From Actinomycetota bacterium (lineage in GTDB: Bacteria; Actinomycetota; Acidimicrobiia; IMCC26256; PALSA-610), in NCBI GenBank assembly GCA_005772765.1, contig SXIR01000127.1, positions 1-32,386 on the forward strand: 32,386 bases of DNA. The letters run 5' to 3'. Of this stretch, positions 15,168 to 22,559 are shown piece by piece. Within the stretch, counting starts at the first letter, position 1. Every line of letters starts with the position of its first letter. Below the pieces are notes generated by a model that worked only from the letters and a program-made list of their open reading frames with translations, was not told the DNA's origin and ran no database searches. Position numbers and translations under genes: made by a program.

Positions 15168-15380
15168 TTACGCCGTGAGTTCGGGCAACCGCGGCCCCGC
15201 TTCGAGCACGAGGGGGAGACCGCAATGGGGGTCGACGATCCGAGGTGCTTCGAACTGGTGCGTGTTCCCGCGATCGTCGTCGATCGCAACGATGTAGACG
15301 CCGTCGCGTTCGGAGAGGATACGGGCAACCTTGTAAATACGCCCCACCATCACGTACGCGAGTCGTTGGCTGCCCTCCAT
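15168..15380 (-). CDS. Small protein of unknown function
   Basis: The protein has 70 residues, ATG 15380 to TAA 15168. The sequence (MEGSQRLAYVMVGRIYKVAR, then ILSERDGVYIVAIDDDRGNT) looks like a compact beta-rich domain: alternating hydrophobics, VYIVAIDDDRG, then HQFEAPRIVDPHCGLPLVLE. The codon use is normal for this genome, and the frame does not contain the Arg/Pro-rich noise typical of shadow frames. I do not recognise the family. It diverges from the acyltransferase gene (66 bp between starts) and precedes the dehydrogenase gene on the same strand by 102 bp, a distance that leaves co-transcription open. Confidence 0.6.
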   Translation of the reverse strand: MEGSQRLAYVMVGRIYKVARILSERDGVYIVAIDDDRGNTHQFEAPRIVDPHCGLPLVLEAGPRLPELTA

Positions 15381-15435
15381 GCGGTTGTGTCGACCGAGTC
15401 AGTCCCGGACTTTCGAGCCAATTCTGGGTTCTCGG

Positions 15436-15441
15436 TACGAT
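15436..15441 (+). promoter_or_regulatory. Candidate -10 box of the acyltransferase gene
   Basis: TACGAT fits TANNNT and is 5 nt before the GTG at 15447. The spacing is at the short end for a leaderless start. It supports this GTG over the upstream open frame, which is antisense to the small protein at 15168-15380. Confidence 0.45.
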
Positions 15442-15446
15442 CGTGC

Positions 15447-17264
15447 GTGCTTTCTGAGCGCTACGCCTATCAGCCCTGGCTCGACGGCCTGCGAACCGTC
15501 GCCGTGGCCGGCGTGTTGTTGTTTCATCACTCCCAGTTCCGCCCGACCAATGGTGGGCCATGGGCGGGTGGGTTTCTGGGAGTCGATGTCTTCTTCGTGC
15601 TGTCTGGCTACCTGATCACCACGCTGTTGCTCGTCGAGCACGGCCGAGAAGGTCGGATCTCCCTCGGCGGTTTCTGGCTTCGTCGGGCACGGCGATTACT
15701 GCCAGCCCTCGTCGTGATGATCGGCTTGGTTGCGCTGCTCGCGTGGCTCGTATTGCCGGAGTACGAGTACTCGCGGCTGCGGGTCGAATCGCTTGCGGCG
15801 CTGTTCTACATCGAGAACTGGACCCACATCGAGAACGGTACGACCGCGGTTGCGCATACGTGGTCGCTCGCCGTCGAAGAGCAGTGGTACCTCGTGTGGC
15901 CCATCGCCGTCGTCGCGATGCTGCGGTTCGGACGCGCGCAACTCGATCGGATGCTGTTTGCAGTTGCGGGGCTTTGGATCGTCAGCGTCGTGCTGATGCA
16001 GTGGCTGTACGAGCCGGAGTCCAATGGCCGGGTGTACTTCGGCACCGACACGCGCTCCCAATCATTGTTGTTGGGGGCTCTGCTTGCTGTCGGGTTGGCG
16101 CGTTTGCGTCGCCCTCCGGACACGCGGCTCGTGAGGCTTCTCGACCCCCTTGCCTACATTGCGTTGGTCGGGCTCATCGCCATGTTTTGGTTCGTCGACC
16201 TCGAATCGGCTTTCGTGTACCGCGGGGGTCTGACCCTGCTGGCGGTGCTGGTGTTGGTTGTCATCACCGCAGGTCTGCACGGTGCGGGCGGGATGCGCCG
16301 GATCCTCGGCGTCGCCCCGCTTCCGGCCCTCGGCAAGATCTCCTACGGCCTGTACTTGTACCACTGGCCGATCTTTTGGTGGCTGCGTGAATCGCGTGTC
16401 GGATACGGCGGGATCGCCCTACTGGCGCTGCGGCTCAGCGTCACCTTCGTCGTCGCGGGGGTTTCGTATTTCCTTGTCGAGCGTCCGGCGCGGGCCACGA
16501 TCTCGGGCAAGGCGTTTGCGATTGGCATGCCCGTTGCGGTGCTCCTCGCCGTGGTCGCAATCGTGGCCGCAACGCCGACCCGAGGAAACGCCCAACAACT
16601 CGGGCGACTCGGTGTCGCATTCGCATCGGTGCGAGAGGATGGGCCCTCCGACGCACGACGGATGTTGCTGGTTGGCGATCAGCCGGTGCTGGTGATGGAC
16701 CAGGTCGCGCCGATAGCCATCGATGACACCTGGGCAGCCGCGATCGGTTCCTACTCGTGCAACATCGGTCCTGGCCGCGCCCTGATCGGGGACAACGCAG
16801 TACCCGCACTCGCGGAGTGCCGGGTCTTGTTGGATTCGTTCGAGGCCGCGGCCGGCGCGTTCGAGCCCGATGCGACCGTCGTCATGGTCGGGCCGAGTTT
16901 CGGAGCCGACCGGATTGTCCAAGGACGCCGGCTCCTGTACGAGACCGACGAACTCGAGGAAGCGCTGCACGATCGGCTCGACGAGATCCGGCTGCGGACC
17001 GCTCAAGGAACCGACGTTTTCGTCGTTGCGTCACCGCCGTGCATGCCGGTGTCCAACGCGGACCTCGATGCACGGTTGGCCTGGGTTGGTCGCGTGCTCG
17101 ATCGTTACGCGACCGAGCGGGATGCGAGGGTTGTCCATCCGCGAGAGTTCCAGTGTCCTGGGGGTCAGCCGCGAGATCTGATCGACGGTCCGATGTTCGA
17201 GGGTGCGTCGCTTACCGCGGAGGGGTTGCGGGCGACCTGGACCTGGTTGGTTTCCCAGGTGTGA
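15447..17264 (+). CDS. Acyltransferase-3 membrane protein with degenerate SGNH domain
   Basis: The protein has 605 residues. The N-terminal two thirds are an acyltransferase-3 (OafA/YrhL-type) domain with about ten membrane segments. It has YQPWLDGLRTVAVAGVLLFH with catalytic-type H27/H28, GFLGVDVFFVLSGYLITTLL, a WRRARRLLPAL-like segment, HTWSLAVEEQWYLVWP and SYGLYLYHWPIFWW. The C-terminal third has the position and length of the extracytoplasmic SGNH domain found in OatA-like enzymes. But block I reads MLLVGDQPVL, with Gln where Gly-Asp-Ser is required, and the terminal DxxH is replaced by DGPMFEGASLTAEG without His. That half is therefore probably not catalytic. The start is GTG 15447. It probably acetylates or acylates an envelope sugar or lipid together with the next gene. 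Confidence 0.8.
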   Translation: MLSERYAYQPWLDGLRTVAVAGVLLFHHSQFRPTNGGPWAGGFLGVDVFFVLSGYLITTLLLVEHGREGRISLGGFWLRRARRLLPALVVMIGLVALLAWLVLPEYEYSRLRVESLAALFYIENWTHIENGTTAVAHTWSLAVEEQWYLVWPIAVVAMLRFGRAQLDRMLFAVAGLWIVSVVLMQWLYEPESNGRVYFGTDTRSQSLLLGALLAVGLARLRRPPDTRLVRLLDPLAYIALVGLIAMFWFVDLESAFVYRGGLTLLAVLVLVVITAGLHGAGGMRRILGVAPLPALGKISYGLYLYHWPIFWWLRESRVGYGGIALLALRLSVTFVVAGVSYFLVERPARATISGKAFAIGMPVAVLLAVVAIVAATPTRGNAQQLGRLGVAFASVREDGPSDARRMLLVGDQPVLVMDQVAPIAIDDTWAAAIGSYSCNIGPGRALIGDNAVPALAECRVLLDSFEAAAGAFEPDATVVMVGPSFGADRIVQGRRLLYETDELEEALHDRLDEIRLRTAQGTDVFVVASPPCMPVSNADLDARLAWVGRVLDRYATERDARVVHPREFQCPGGQPRDLIDGPMFEGASLTAEGLRATWTWLVSQV

Positions 17265-17336
17265 GGCTCCGGCTCGAACGCTCGGTGTGGTCGAAATGGC
17301 TCAAGCTCGCCACGCAGAGCGACGAAACCTCCCTGC

Positions 17337-18338
17337 ATGGCGAGGTGGGGAGACGCAGCACGACCCAGCGCGCGCGACCCGCGCACGGTGGGTCGCCTCG
17401 TTGTCGGGGCCGTCACGCTCTCGTTGGCCGTCGCCGTTCCTGCGGCGGCTGTGTCGCCGCTCGACCCTGCGGCCGGTCGACCTGAACCGTCGGGTGTCCC
17501 GTGCGCCAGCAGCAGTGTGCAGGTCGATCGTCCGCGTCATCGGTATGGCGTGTGCGAGCGCGGCCGACGGGCTTGGAAACGGGTCGTGCTGTTGTACGGA
17601 GACTCGTTGTCGTCCCAAGCTGCGCCGTACGTCGAGCACTACTTCGAGGTTCGATCGGATTTCATGGTTGCGTCGCGCACCCTGGGCGGCACCGCGCCGT
17701 GCGACTGGCTTCGCAAGGTGCGCTCGGACATCAGTCGATACGCGCCCGTTGCCATGATCTTTCAGTTCTCGGGAAACCTGCTCACGTCGTGCATGACCGA
17801 GGCGCGCGATGCCCTCATGCCGATGGACGGATCGAATCCCGACCCTGAGCCCTACTACGACCAATACGAGCAAGACACGCGAGCCTTTGCCCGAATGGCG
17901 CGGGCGCGTCGCGTGCCGATGTTCATTTCGGCGGCGCCACCGACCCCGGACTTCGCCGACGCGACCAACGGCTGGGGACGGCTCGACGATCTCTACCGCT
18001 CGATCGCGTCCGACGAAGGTGCGACCTACATGGATGCGCCCCGGTTGGCCGTTGCGAATCCCGATGGGAGTCGCGTCGAAACGTTGCCTTGTCTCGAGAT
18101 CGAACCGTGCCTGGGATATCCGGTCGCGGAACACAATGCTCTGTACGCGCCGGATCGCGCGCACTTCGGGTGTGCAATACCGGTCGCGCCGCCCGTGCGC
18201 GGCGTCACGGCGCCGTGTCCGGCCCACTCGTCGGGCGCGTTGCGCTTCGGCTTGGCAATGGTCGAGACCGTGCGAGCGCAACTCGACGGCGTCGCGTTTC
18301 GTGCTCCCGCAGTTCCTCGCGCCCTCCACGGCGCGTGA
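17337..18338 (+). CDS. Secreted SGNH hydrolase-like protein with intact catalytic blocks
   Basis: The protein has 333 residues. A signal peptide or anchor (GRLVVGAVTLSLAVAVPAAA) precedes a Pro-rich stretch. The SGNH core has VVLLYGDSLSSQ (G88-D89-S90, nucleophile), RTLGGTAPCDWL (block II Gly), IFQFSGNLLTSC (block III Asn near 146) and YAPDRAHFG (DxxH near 272-275, catalytic Asp and His). This is the type fused to acyltransferase-3 domains in OatA-like proteins, here as a separate polypeptide. Cys residues (GTAPCDW, LTSCM, LPCLEIEPC, APCPAH) suggest disulfides outside the cell. Start: ATG 17337; a GTG at 17388 would remove a weak 17-residue leader and give a cleaner signal peptide. It lies 72 bp after the acyltransferase gene on the same strand, which suggests a shared pathway. 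Confidence 0.75.
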   Translation: MARWGDAARPSARDPRTVGRLVVGAVTLSLAVAVPAAAVSPLDPAAGRPEPSGVPCASSSVQVDRPRHRYGVCERGRRAWKRVVLLYGDSLSSQAAPYVEHYFEVRSDFMVASRTLGGTAPCDWLRKVRSDISRYAPVAMIFQFSGNLLTSCMTEARDALMPMDGSNPDPEPYYDQYEQDTRAFARMARARRVPMFISAAPPTPDFADATNGWGRLDDLYRSIASDEGATYMDAPRLAVANPDGSRVETLPCLEIEPCLGYPVAEHNALYAPDRAHFGCAIPVAPPVRGVTAPCPAHSSGALRFGLAMVETVRAQLDGVAFRAPAVPRALHGA

Positions 18339-18436
18339 ATCCCGAATCCAAGAATCGTTGTGTTCCGCAGACGTGCCGTCAGCGGTGATCGACCCGCTCG
18401 AAACAGTCCGGTCGGGGTCGGACGCGCGAGAGCGAG

Positions 18437-19840
18437 TCAGACGGGGTCGGCGAGTTTGGGAATCGACTGGTGCTGATCGAGCATGGTGCCCATCATCGAC
18501 TGGATGAACTCGTCGGCGTCAGGCGTGAGTCCACCGGGTACCCCGCCGTAGATCGCCGCCGACCTCGGTTGCTGGTCGCGATGTTCGATCGCGTACGGAA
18601 CCGCGTCGGCCAGGTCCGTTCGGAAGCGATCGACCACGCCCGGCTGGGTTTGCGGGCCGGTCACCGCCATGTGGATCGAGTTCGGGTACTGCTGTCCGTT
18701 GAACCGCCATCCACGAGTTCGCATGAAGTCGTTGACGTGGTAGATGTCGAACTCGTCGCTGCGGAAGCTGAAACAGAACGTCGGCGTCCCCATCATGATC
18801 AACTCGGGGTGCGAGCGCACCGCGTCTTGCATCGCGAATGCCGTTTCGAAGATCGCCTTCGCGTGCTCTCGATACCCGTCTTGTCCGTAGCTGACCATTG
18901 CCGCCCAGGTTGACGCGAGCAGTCCGTTCGACCGTGATCCGTCGATGCCCGGCGAGAAGTACTTACCGCCGGACCAGTCGGTCTGGAAGAAGTAGAGGCT
19001 GTTGCGCATCGCTTTGTCGCGAAACGCGCACACCGACGAGCCCTTGAAGCCGTAGCCGTACTTGTGTGTGTCGGCCGAGATCGACGTGACACCCGGATGA
19101 CGGAAATCGAACGGGGGAATGTCGTATCCGAGTTGCTCGCCCCACGGCAGGATGAAGCCTCCGAGACAGCCATCGACGTGGAGCCCGACACCTCGGGCGA
19201 GCGCGAGATCGGACAGACGATCGATCGGGTCGATCGTGCCGTAGCCGTAGTTGCCGGCCGAACCGATCAGCATGATGGTCTGGTCGTCGATCAGTCCGGC
19301 CATCGCGTCGACATCGACCAGTGTCGTTGTTGGATCGATCGGCGCGGTTCGCACTTCGACGCCGAACAGATGCGCGGCTTTCGTGAACGCAGGGTGCGCC
19401 GTTTCGGGACGTACCAGGTTGGGGCGCGTGACGCCCCGAACGCTGGCCGCCCACTCGCGGTGTGCGAGGACGCCGTGCAGGATGCTGCCGGTGCCGCCCG
19501 AGGTCACGATGCCCGCAGGTTCGGTGTCGGTGACCGCGTCGGCGTGGAACAGATCGAGGGTCATCGCGATGATCTCGCCCTCGAATCGGGTCGCGCTCGG
19601 GCACACGTCGCGTTGCAGCGCGTTGACGTGGGCGAACTTGGCGAACACCTCACCCAGGAACGCGTAGTTGTCGTGGTCTCCGCAGTAGTACGACCCCGAA
19701 ACAGTGCCCGCTTCCCAGCTCTTGTCTTCTTCCGCGGCAAGCTGGGCGAGCTCGGCGACGATCTCGGCACGGTCGCGGCCGTGTGCGGGGAGCGACCGGT
19801 TGACCGGAAAGCGCTCGGCGTAGGGGTGGTACTGGCTCAT
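18437..19840 (-). CDS. PLP-dependent sphingosine-1-phosphate-lyase-like enzyme (group II decarboxylase fold)
   Basis: The protein has 467 residues with a GAGGA site 8 nt before ATG 19840. Motifs: SGSYYCGDHD (48-57); VTSGGTGSILHGVL (112-124), the phosphate/PLP region; GLHVDGCLGGFILPW (219-233) with H221 and D223 at the cofactor; and SISADTHKYGYGFKG (253-267) with K260 as the Schiff-base lysine. The DTHKYG(Y)xxKG form, plus the DGCLGGF form, is that of sphingosine-1-phosphate lyase rather than glutamate or tyrosine decarboxylase. The family cleaves long-chain or polar phospho-amino-alcohols between C2 and C3 to give an aldehyde and phosphoethanolamine. Bacterial relatives of unknown substrate are common. 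No membrane anchor is present, unlike eukaryotic SPL. It follows a sugar-kinase gene by 40 bp. Confidence 0.8.
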   Translation of the reverse strand: MSQYHPYAERFPVNRSLPAHGRDRAEIVAELAQLAAEEDKSWEAGTVSGSYYCGDHDNYAFLGEVFAKFAHVNALQRDVCPSATRFEGEIIAMTLDLFHADAVTDTEPAGIVTSGGTGSILHGVLAHREWAASVRGVTRPNLVRPETAHPAFTKAAHLFGVEVRTAPIDPTTTLVDVDAMAGLIDDQTIMLIGSAGNYGYGTIDPIDRLSDLALARGVGLHVDGCLGGFILPWGEQLGYDIPPFDFRHPGVTSISADTHKYGYGFKGSSVCAFRDKAMRNSLYFFQTDWSGGKYFSPGIDGSRSNGLLASTWAAMVSYGQDGYREHAKAIFETAFAMQDAVRSHPELIMMGTPTFCFSFRSDEFDIYHVNDFMRTRGWRFNGQQYPNSIHMAVTGPQTQPGVVDRFRTDLADAVPYAIEHRDQQPRSAAIYGGVPGGLTPDADEFIQSMMGTMLDQHQSIPKLADPV

Positions 19841-19880
19841 GGTCGATGTCCTCGTGGTGTCGTTCGCGGTCGTTGCGTGT

Positions 19881-21407
19881 TCATGACCGCGCGTGAGTTG
19901 CAGCCTGCCAGATCGGGCGGAGCGCCTCGAAGACGGCCTCGAATCGGGACTGGTGTTCGGCGTAACGGTCGCGGTGTCGGGGGTTGGGATCGAATCGCGT
20001 GCCTCGGCGTCGAGCGCTCGGGACCGGCTCGGCGTGTACTCGATTGTGGGCCAGCGCCCCGACCGCGCGAGCGACGGCGAATTCAGGATCGGCAACCGGC
20101 TCGACCGGGCGATCAAGGACGTCGGCCAGCGTTTGTCCCCACCCGCTCGAACGGGCCGCGCCACCGCCGAAGACGATGACATCGGTCGACTGACCAGTGA
20201 ATCGTTCGACCGCGCTGAGCAGCCACGCAAGGTTGTGTGCCGTGCCTTCGACCATCGCCCGCACGAGGTCGACTCGATCGGTCGTCAACGAGAGCCCGAG
20301 GAATCCTCCGCGCATGTTGTGGTCGACGGCCGGCGACATCGAGCCAGACAGCCACGGAAGAAACAGCACGCCATCGGCCACTGGGCGGCTCGCGGTGAGG
20401 GCAGCGTCGAGGTTGACGAATGCGTCGTCGGTCGAGTGGTCGCCGAGTGCGTCGTCGGCGTGCAGGATCGATTCGAGGACGCGCGCGACGACTCGGCCGG
20501 CCAATCCGTTCTCGGCCCACACGAGGTAGTGGCCGACCTCGGGCGTCGGCATCGTGAGGAGTTCGCGGTCGTAATCGGCGCTCATCTCGGTGACGGTGTC
20601 GAGGATGACCGCCGTGGTGCCGATCATTACGCCGGTGACGCCAGCCTCGAAGCAGCTGGTCGCGACTGCGCCGGCATGACTGTCGTTGAGCGGTGCGACG
20701 ACCAGGACATCGTCTCGGAGTCCGAGCTCGGCCGCGAGAACGGATCGCACCCGACCGCGCGGTGCGGTGTGGGGTGCGAGCGGCGGAAGCCGCGAGGCGT
20801 CGATGCCGCTCATCGCAACGAGGTCGGCGTCGTAGTCGACGGTGCCGATCGAGCGGTTGTCGCAGAGTTGCGAAGTGAACATTGTGCACTGCGTTGCGGC
20901 CACGACGCCCGTGAGACGCGCCGCGACGTAGTCCATGACTTCGACGTACGCGTGCGTTTGGTTGTGGATCTCGGGTTGATCGAACTGGAAGTAGAGCATG
21001 TGCGCGAGGGAGAGTCCGCCGCCGACGGGTGGAATCCCATGGCGTTCGATCCACGTCATGAATGCTTCGTCGTGGCGCCCGAAGATTGCATGGGAGTGGT
21101 CGGTACCGCGATGATCCAGGTACAACACGCACGGCCCGACCGGTTCGCCGTTGATATCGACGGGGATGGTCGACGAGTACTGGCTGTCGATCCCGATGGC
21201 GGTCACCGATCCGAGGGAGGCGGCCGCTCGGATCGCGCCAATCGCTGAGAGCACGGCGTCCCAGATCGCTCGCGGATCCTGTTCGGCCGTTCCATCGACC
21301 AGCGTGGTTACGAGCGGTTGGGCCGCGCACGCGACGATTTCGCCCGCATCGTCGACCAAGACCGCCTTGACGTTGGTCGTACCGATGTCGAGTCCGAGCG
21401 CGGTCAC
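19881..21407 (-). CDS. FGGY family carbohydrate/polyol kinase
   Basis: The protein has 508 residues with a GTG start at 21407. GLDIGTTNVKAVLVDDAG (4-21) is the phosphate-1 ATP-binding motif; GIDSQYSSTIPVD marks the first domain. PLNDSHAGAVATS (Asp as probable catalytic base) lies near residue 240, followed by GVMIGTTAVILD; VFGGGAARSSGWGQTLADVL carries the FGGY C-terminal signature. The length is typical of xylulokinase, gluconokinase and glycerol kinase relatives. The substrate is not identifiable from motifs. The kinase gene is upstream of, and 40 bp from, the PLP lyase gene; the pair looks like one transcription unit. Phosphorylation of a hydroxyl group followed by PLP-dependent cleavage of the phosphorylated amino-alcohol is a plausible pathway. 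Confidence 0.8.
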   Translation of the reverse strand: MTALGLDIGTTNVKAVLVDDAGEIVACAAQPLVTTLVDGTAEQDPRAIWDAVLSAIGAIRAAASLGSVTAIGIDSQYSSTIPVDINGEPVGPCVLYLDHRGTDHSHAIFGRHDEAFMTWIERHGIPPVGGGLSLAHMLYFQFDQPEIHNQTHAYVEVMDYVAARLTGVVAATQCTMFTSQLCDNRSIGTVDYDADLVAMSGIDASRLPPLAPHTAPRGRVRSVLAAELGLRDDVLVVAPLNDSHAGAVATSCFEAGVTGVMIGTTAVILDTVTEMSADYDRELLTMPTPEVGHYLVWAENGLAGRVVARVLESILHADDALGDHSTDDAFVNLDAALTASRPVADGVLFLPWLSGSMSPAVDHNMRGGFLGLSLTTDRVDLVRAMVEGTAHNLAWLLSAVERFTGQSTDVIVFGGGAARSSGWGQTLADVLDRPVEPVADPEFAVARAVGALAHNRVHAEPVPSARRRGTRFDPNPRHRDRYAEHQSRFEAVFEALRPIWQAATHARS

Positions 21408-21560
21408 CGCGTGTGTCTAACGCTCCAGTGCCGTCGGTGCCAGCCGGGCCGCATCCACTTCGATCCGTTTCGCTGCGGAATCGGTGGACGAGATCGAGGA
21501 GGTGATCGGTCGAACTCCGGCGTCCCGATCGTGCGCCATCGATGAAGTGGGCGGTGCGTA

Positions 21561-21582
21561 TCTGTAAGAAGTACCTTACAGA
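21561..21582 (+). promoter_or_regulatory. Inverted repeat operator with embedded -10 box, ArsR gene
   Basis: TCTGTAAG (21561-21568) and CTTACAGA (21575-21582) are perfect 8-bp arms around AAGTAC. TACCTT (21572-21577), a TANNNT box, lies inside the repeat and 6 nt before the GTG at 21584. The repeat is the likely autoregulatory site of the ArsR-family repressor encoded next. Apart from this site I see nothing in the 176-bp gap to the divergent kinase gene. Confidence 0.65.
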
Positions 21583-21583
21583 A

Positions 21584-21961
21584 GTGCGGTCGAGGTCGTC
21601 CATTGCTCAGGGGCTCGACGTCGTGTTGCGTGCGTTGAGCGATCCCATCCGCCGCCAGATCCTCGTGTCGGTCCGGGACCACGAGATTGCGGCGGGTGCC
21701 ATTGCGCGGCGCTTTGCGGACATCAGCCGACCCGCCGTGTCACAGCACCTCCGTGTGCTCGAGGCGGCCGAGTTGGTGACGGTGCGCGCCGAGGGAAACC
21801 GTCGCCTCTACCTCGCCCGGCCCGAGCGCCTCGCAGCCGCGAGGGATTTCATCGAAACCATGTGGTGCGGCTCGCCGCAGTGCCTCCAACGCCCTGGCGA
21901 AGCGCACGAACGAGCAACCATGCAGCCCAAGCAGTCCACGAGCGTCGGGGAGGACCGGTGA
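21584..21961 (+). CDS. ArsR-family winged helix transcriptional regulator
   Basis: The protein has 125 residues from GTG 21584. The fold is a single ArsR winged helix: LDVVLRALSDPIRRQILVSV, then GAIARRFADISRPAVSQHLR with VLEAAELVTVRAEGNRRLYL as recognition helix and wing. No metal-binding Cys/His cluster of the ArsR/SmtB type is obvious; a CGSPQC pair near the C-terminus could bind a ligand or metal. I moved the start downstream of an ATG at 21542, because the upstream codons run through the operator and -10 box. It is the first gene of a three-gene unit with SRPBCC-like genes, the usual partners of this subfamily (SdpR/SmtB-like regulators). Confidence 0.8.
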   Translation: MRSRSSIAQGLDVVLRALSDPIRRQILVSVRDHEIAAGAIARRFADISRPAVSQHLRVLEAAELVTVRAEGNRRLYLARPERLAAARDFIETMWCGSPQCLQRPGEAHERATMQPKQSTSVGEDR

Positions 21962-22119
21962 CCGAGGCACCGCACGTCGCGATCGAGTCGTTCATCGACC
22001 CACGAAGCGAAACCGTGTGGCAGTGCTGGGTCGACGCGGACCGAACGGCGCAGCGGTGGTGGCGCTTCCTGCCGGTCATTGCTGCCATGGCAGCCCGGCG
22101 GCCGGAGGCCATGCGATGA
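21958..22119 (+). CDS. Short AHSA1/SRPBCC-like remnant or small coupled protein
   Basis: This is a 53-residue frame beginning at GTG 21958, which overlaps the ArsR stop (GTGA). Its first 35 residues (EAPHVAIESFIDPRSETVWQ, then CWVDADRTAQRWWRFLP) resemble the N-terminal strand and helix of AHSA1/SRPBCC proteins that normally follow such regulators. The rest (VIAAMAARRPEAMR) does not continue the fold. Its TGA overlaps the ATG of a full SRPBCC gene (ATGA). It may be a truncated gene kept for translational coupling, or a real small protein. Confidence 0.45.
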   Translation: MTEAPHVAIESFIDPRSETVWQCWVDADRTAQRWWRFLPVIAAMAARRPEAMR

Positions 22120-22553
22120 GCGTCGATGTCGTCACCGAAGCCGCGATCGCGGCCCCGATCGACATGGTGTCGCGCTTCTCGGCCGATCCGACGAACGCGC
22201 CCGAGTGGTACGACAACATCCGCAGCGTGCGTTGGGAGACCGACCCACCCCTTGCCGTCGGAACCCGAGTCGCGTTTGTCGCCCGCTTTCTCCGACGTGA
22301 GCTCGCGTACACCTACGAAATCGTCGAATTCGACCCTGGGGTTCGGCTCGTCATGCGTACCGCGCAAGGCCCGTTTCCGATGGCGACGACCTACACCTGG
22401 CAACCGGTCGACGGCGGGACTCGGATGACGCTGCGCAACCAAGGTGCCCCGAAGGGGTTCGGTCGGTTTGCCGCTGCGATCATGGTGCCGGCAATGCGAC
22501 GGGCGAACCGCAAGGACCTCGCGAAGTTGCGAACGATCCTCGAATCGCGTTGA
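22116..22553 (+). CDS. SRPBCC (START/polyketide cyclase-like) protein
   Basis: The protein has 145 residues. It starts MSVDVVTEAAIAAPIDMVSR, then FSADPTNAPEWYDNI, the standard opening of polyketide-cyclase/START-like SRPBCC proteins, and continues with WETDPPLAVGTRVAFVARFL, YTYEIVEFDPGVRLVMRTAQ, and YTWQPVDGGTRMTLRN. These are small lipid- or aromatic-binding cavity proteins with mostly unknown ligands. The ATG overlaps the preceding stop as ATGA. It is the third member of the ArsR-led unit, convergent with the LLM oxidoreductase gene 6 bp away. A ligand-binding role linked to the regulator's inducer is the usual reading. Confidence 0.8.
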   Translation: MSVDVVTEAAIAAPIDMVSRFSADPTNAPEWYDNIRSVRWETDPPLAVGTRVAFVARFLRRELAYTYEIVEFDPGVRLVMRTAQGPFPMATTYTWQPVDGGTRMTLRNQGAPKGFGRFAAAIMVPAMRRANRKDLAKLRTILESR

Positions 22554-22559
22554 GGCGAC

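Noticed and set aside
19893-21248. A 451-residue plus-strand frame opposite the FGGY kinase
   Set aside because: The composition is Arg/Glu/Asp/Val-rich with no motif, while the minus strand carries every kinase motif.
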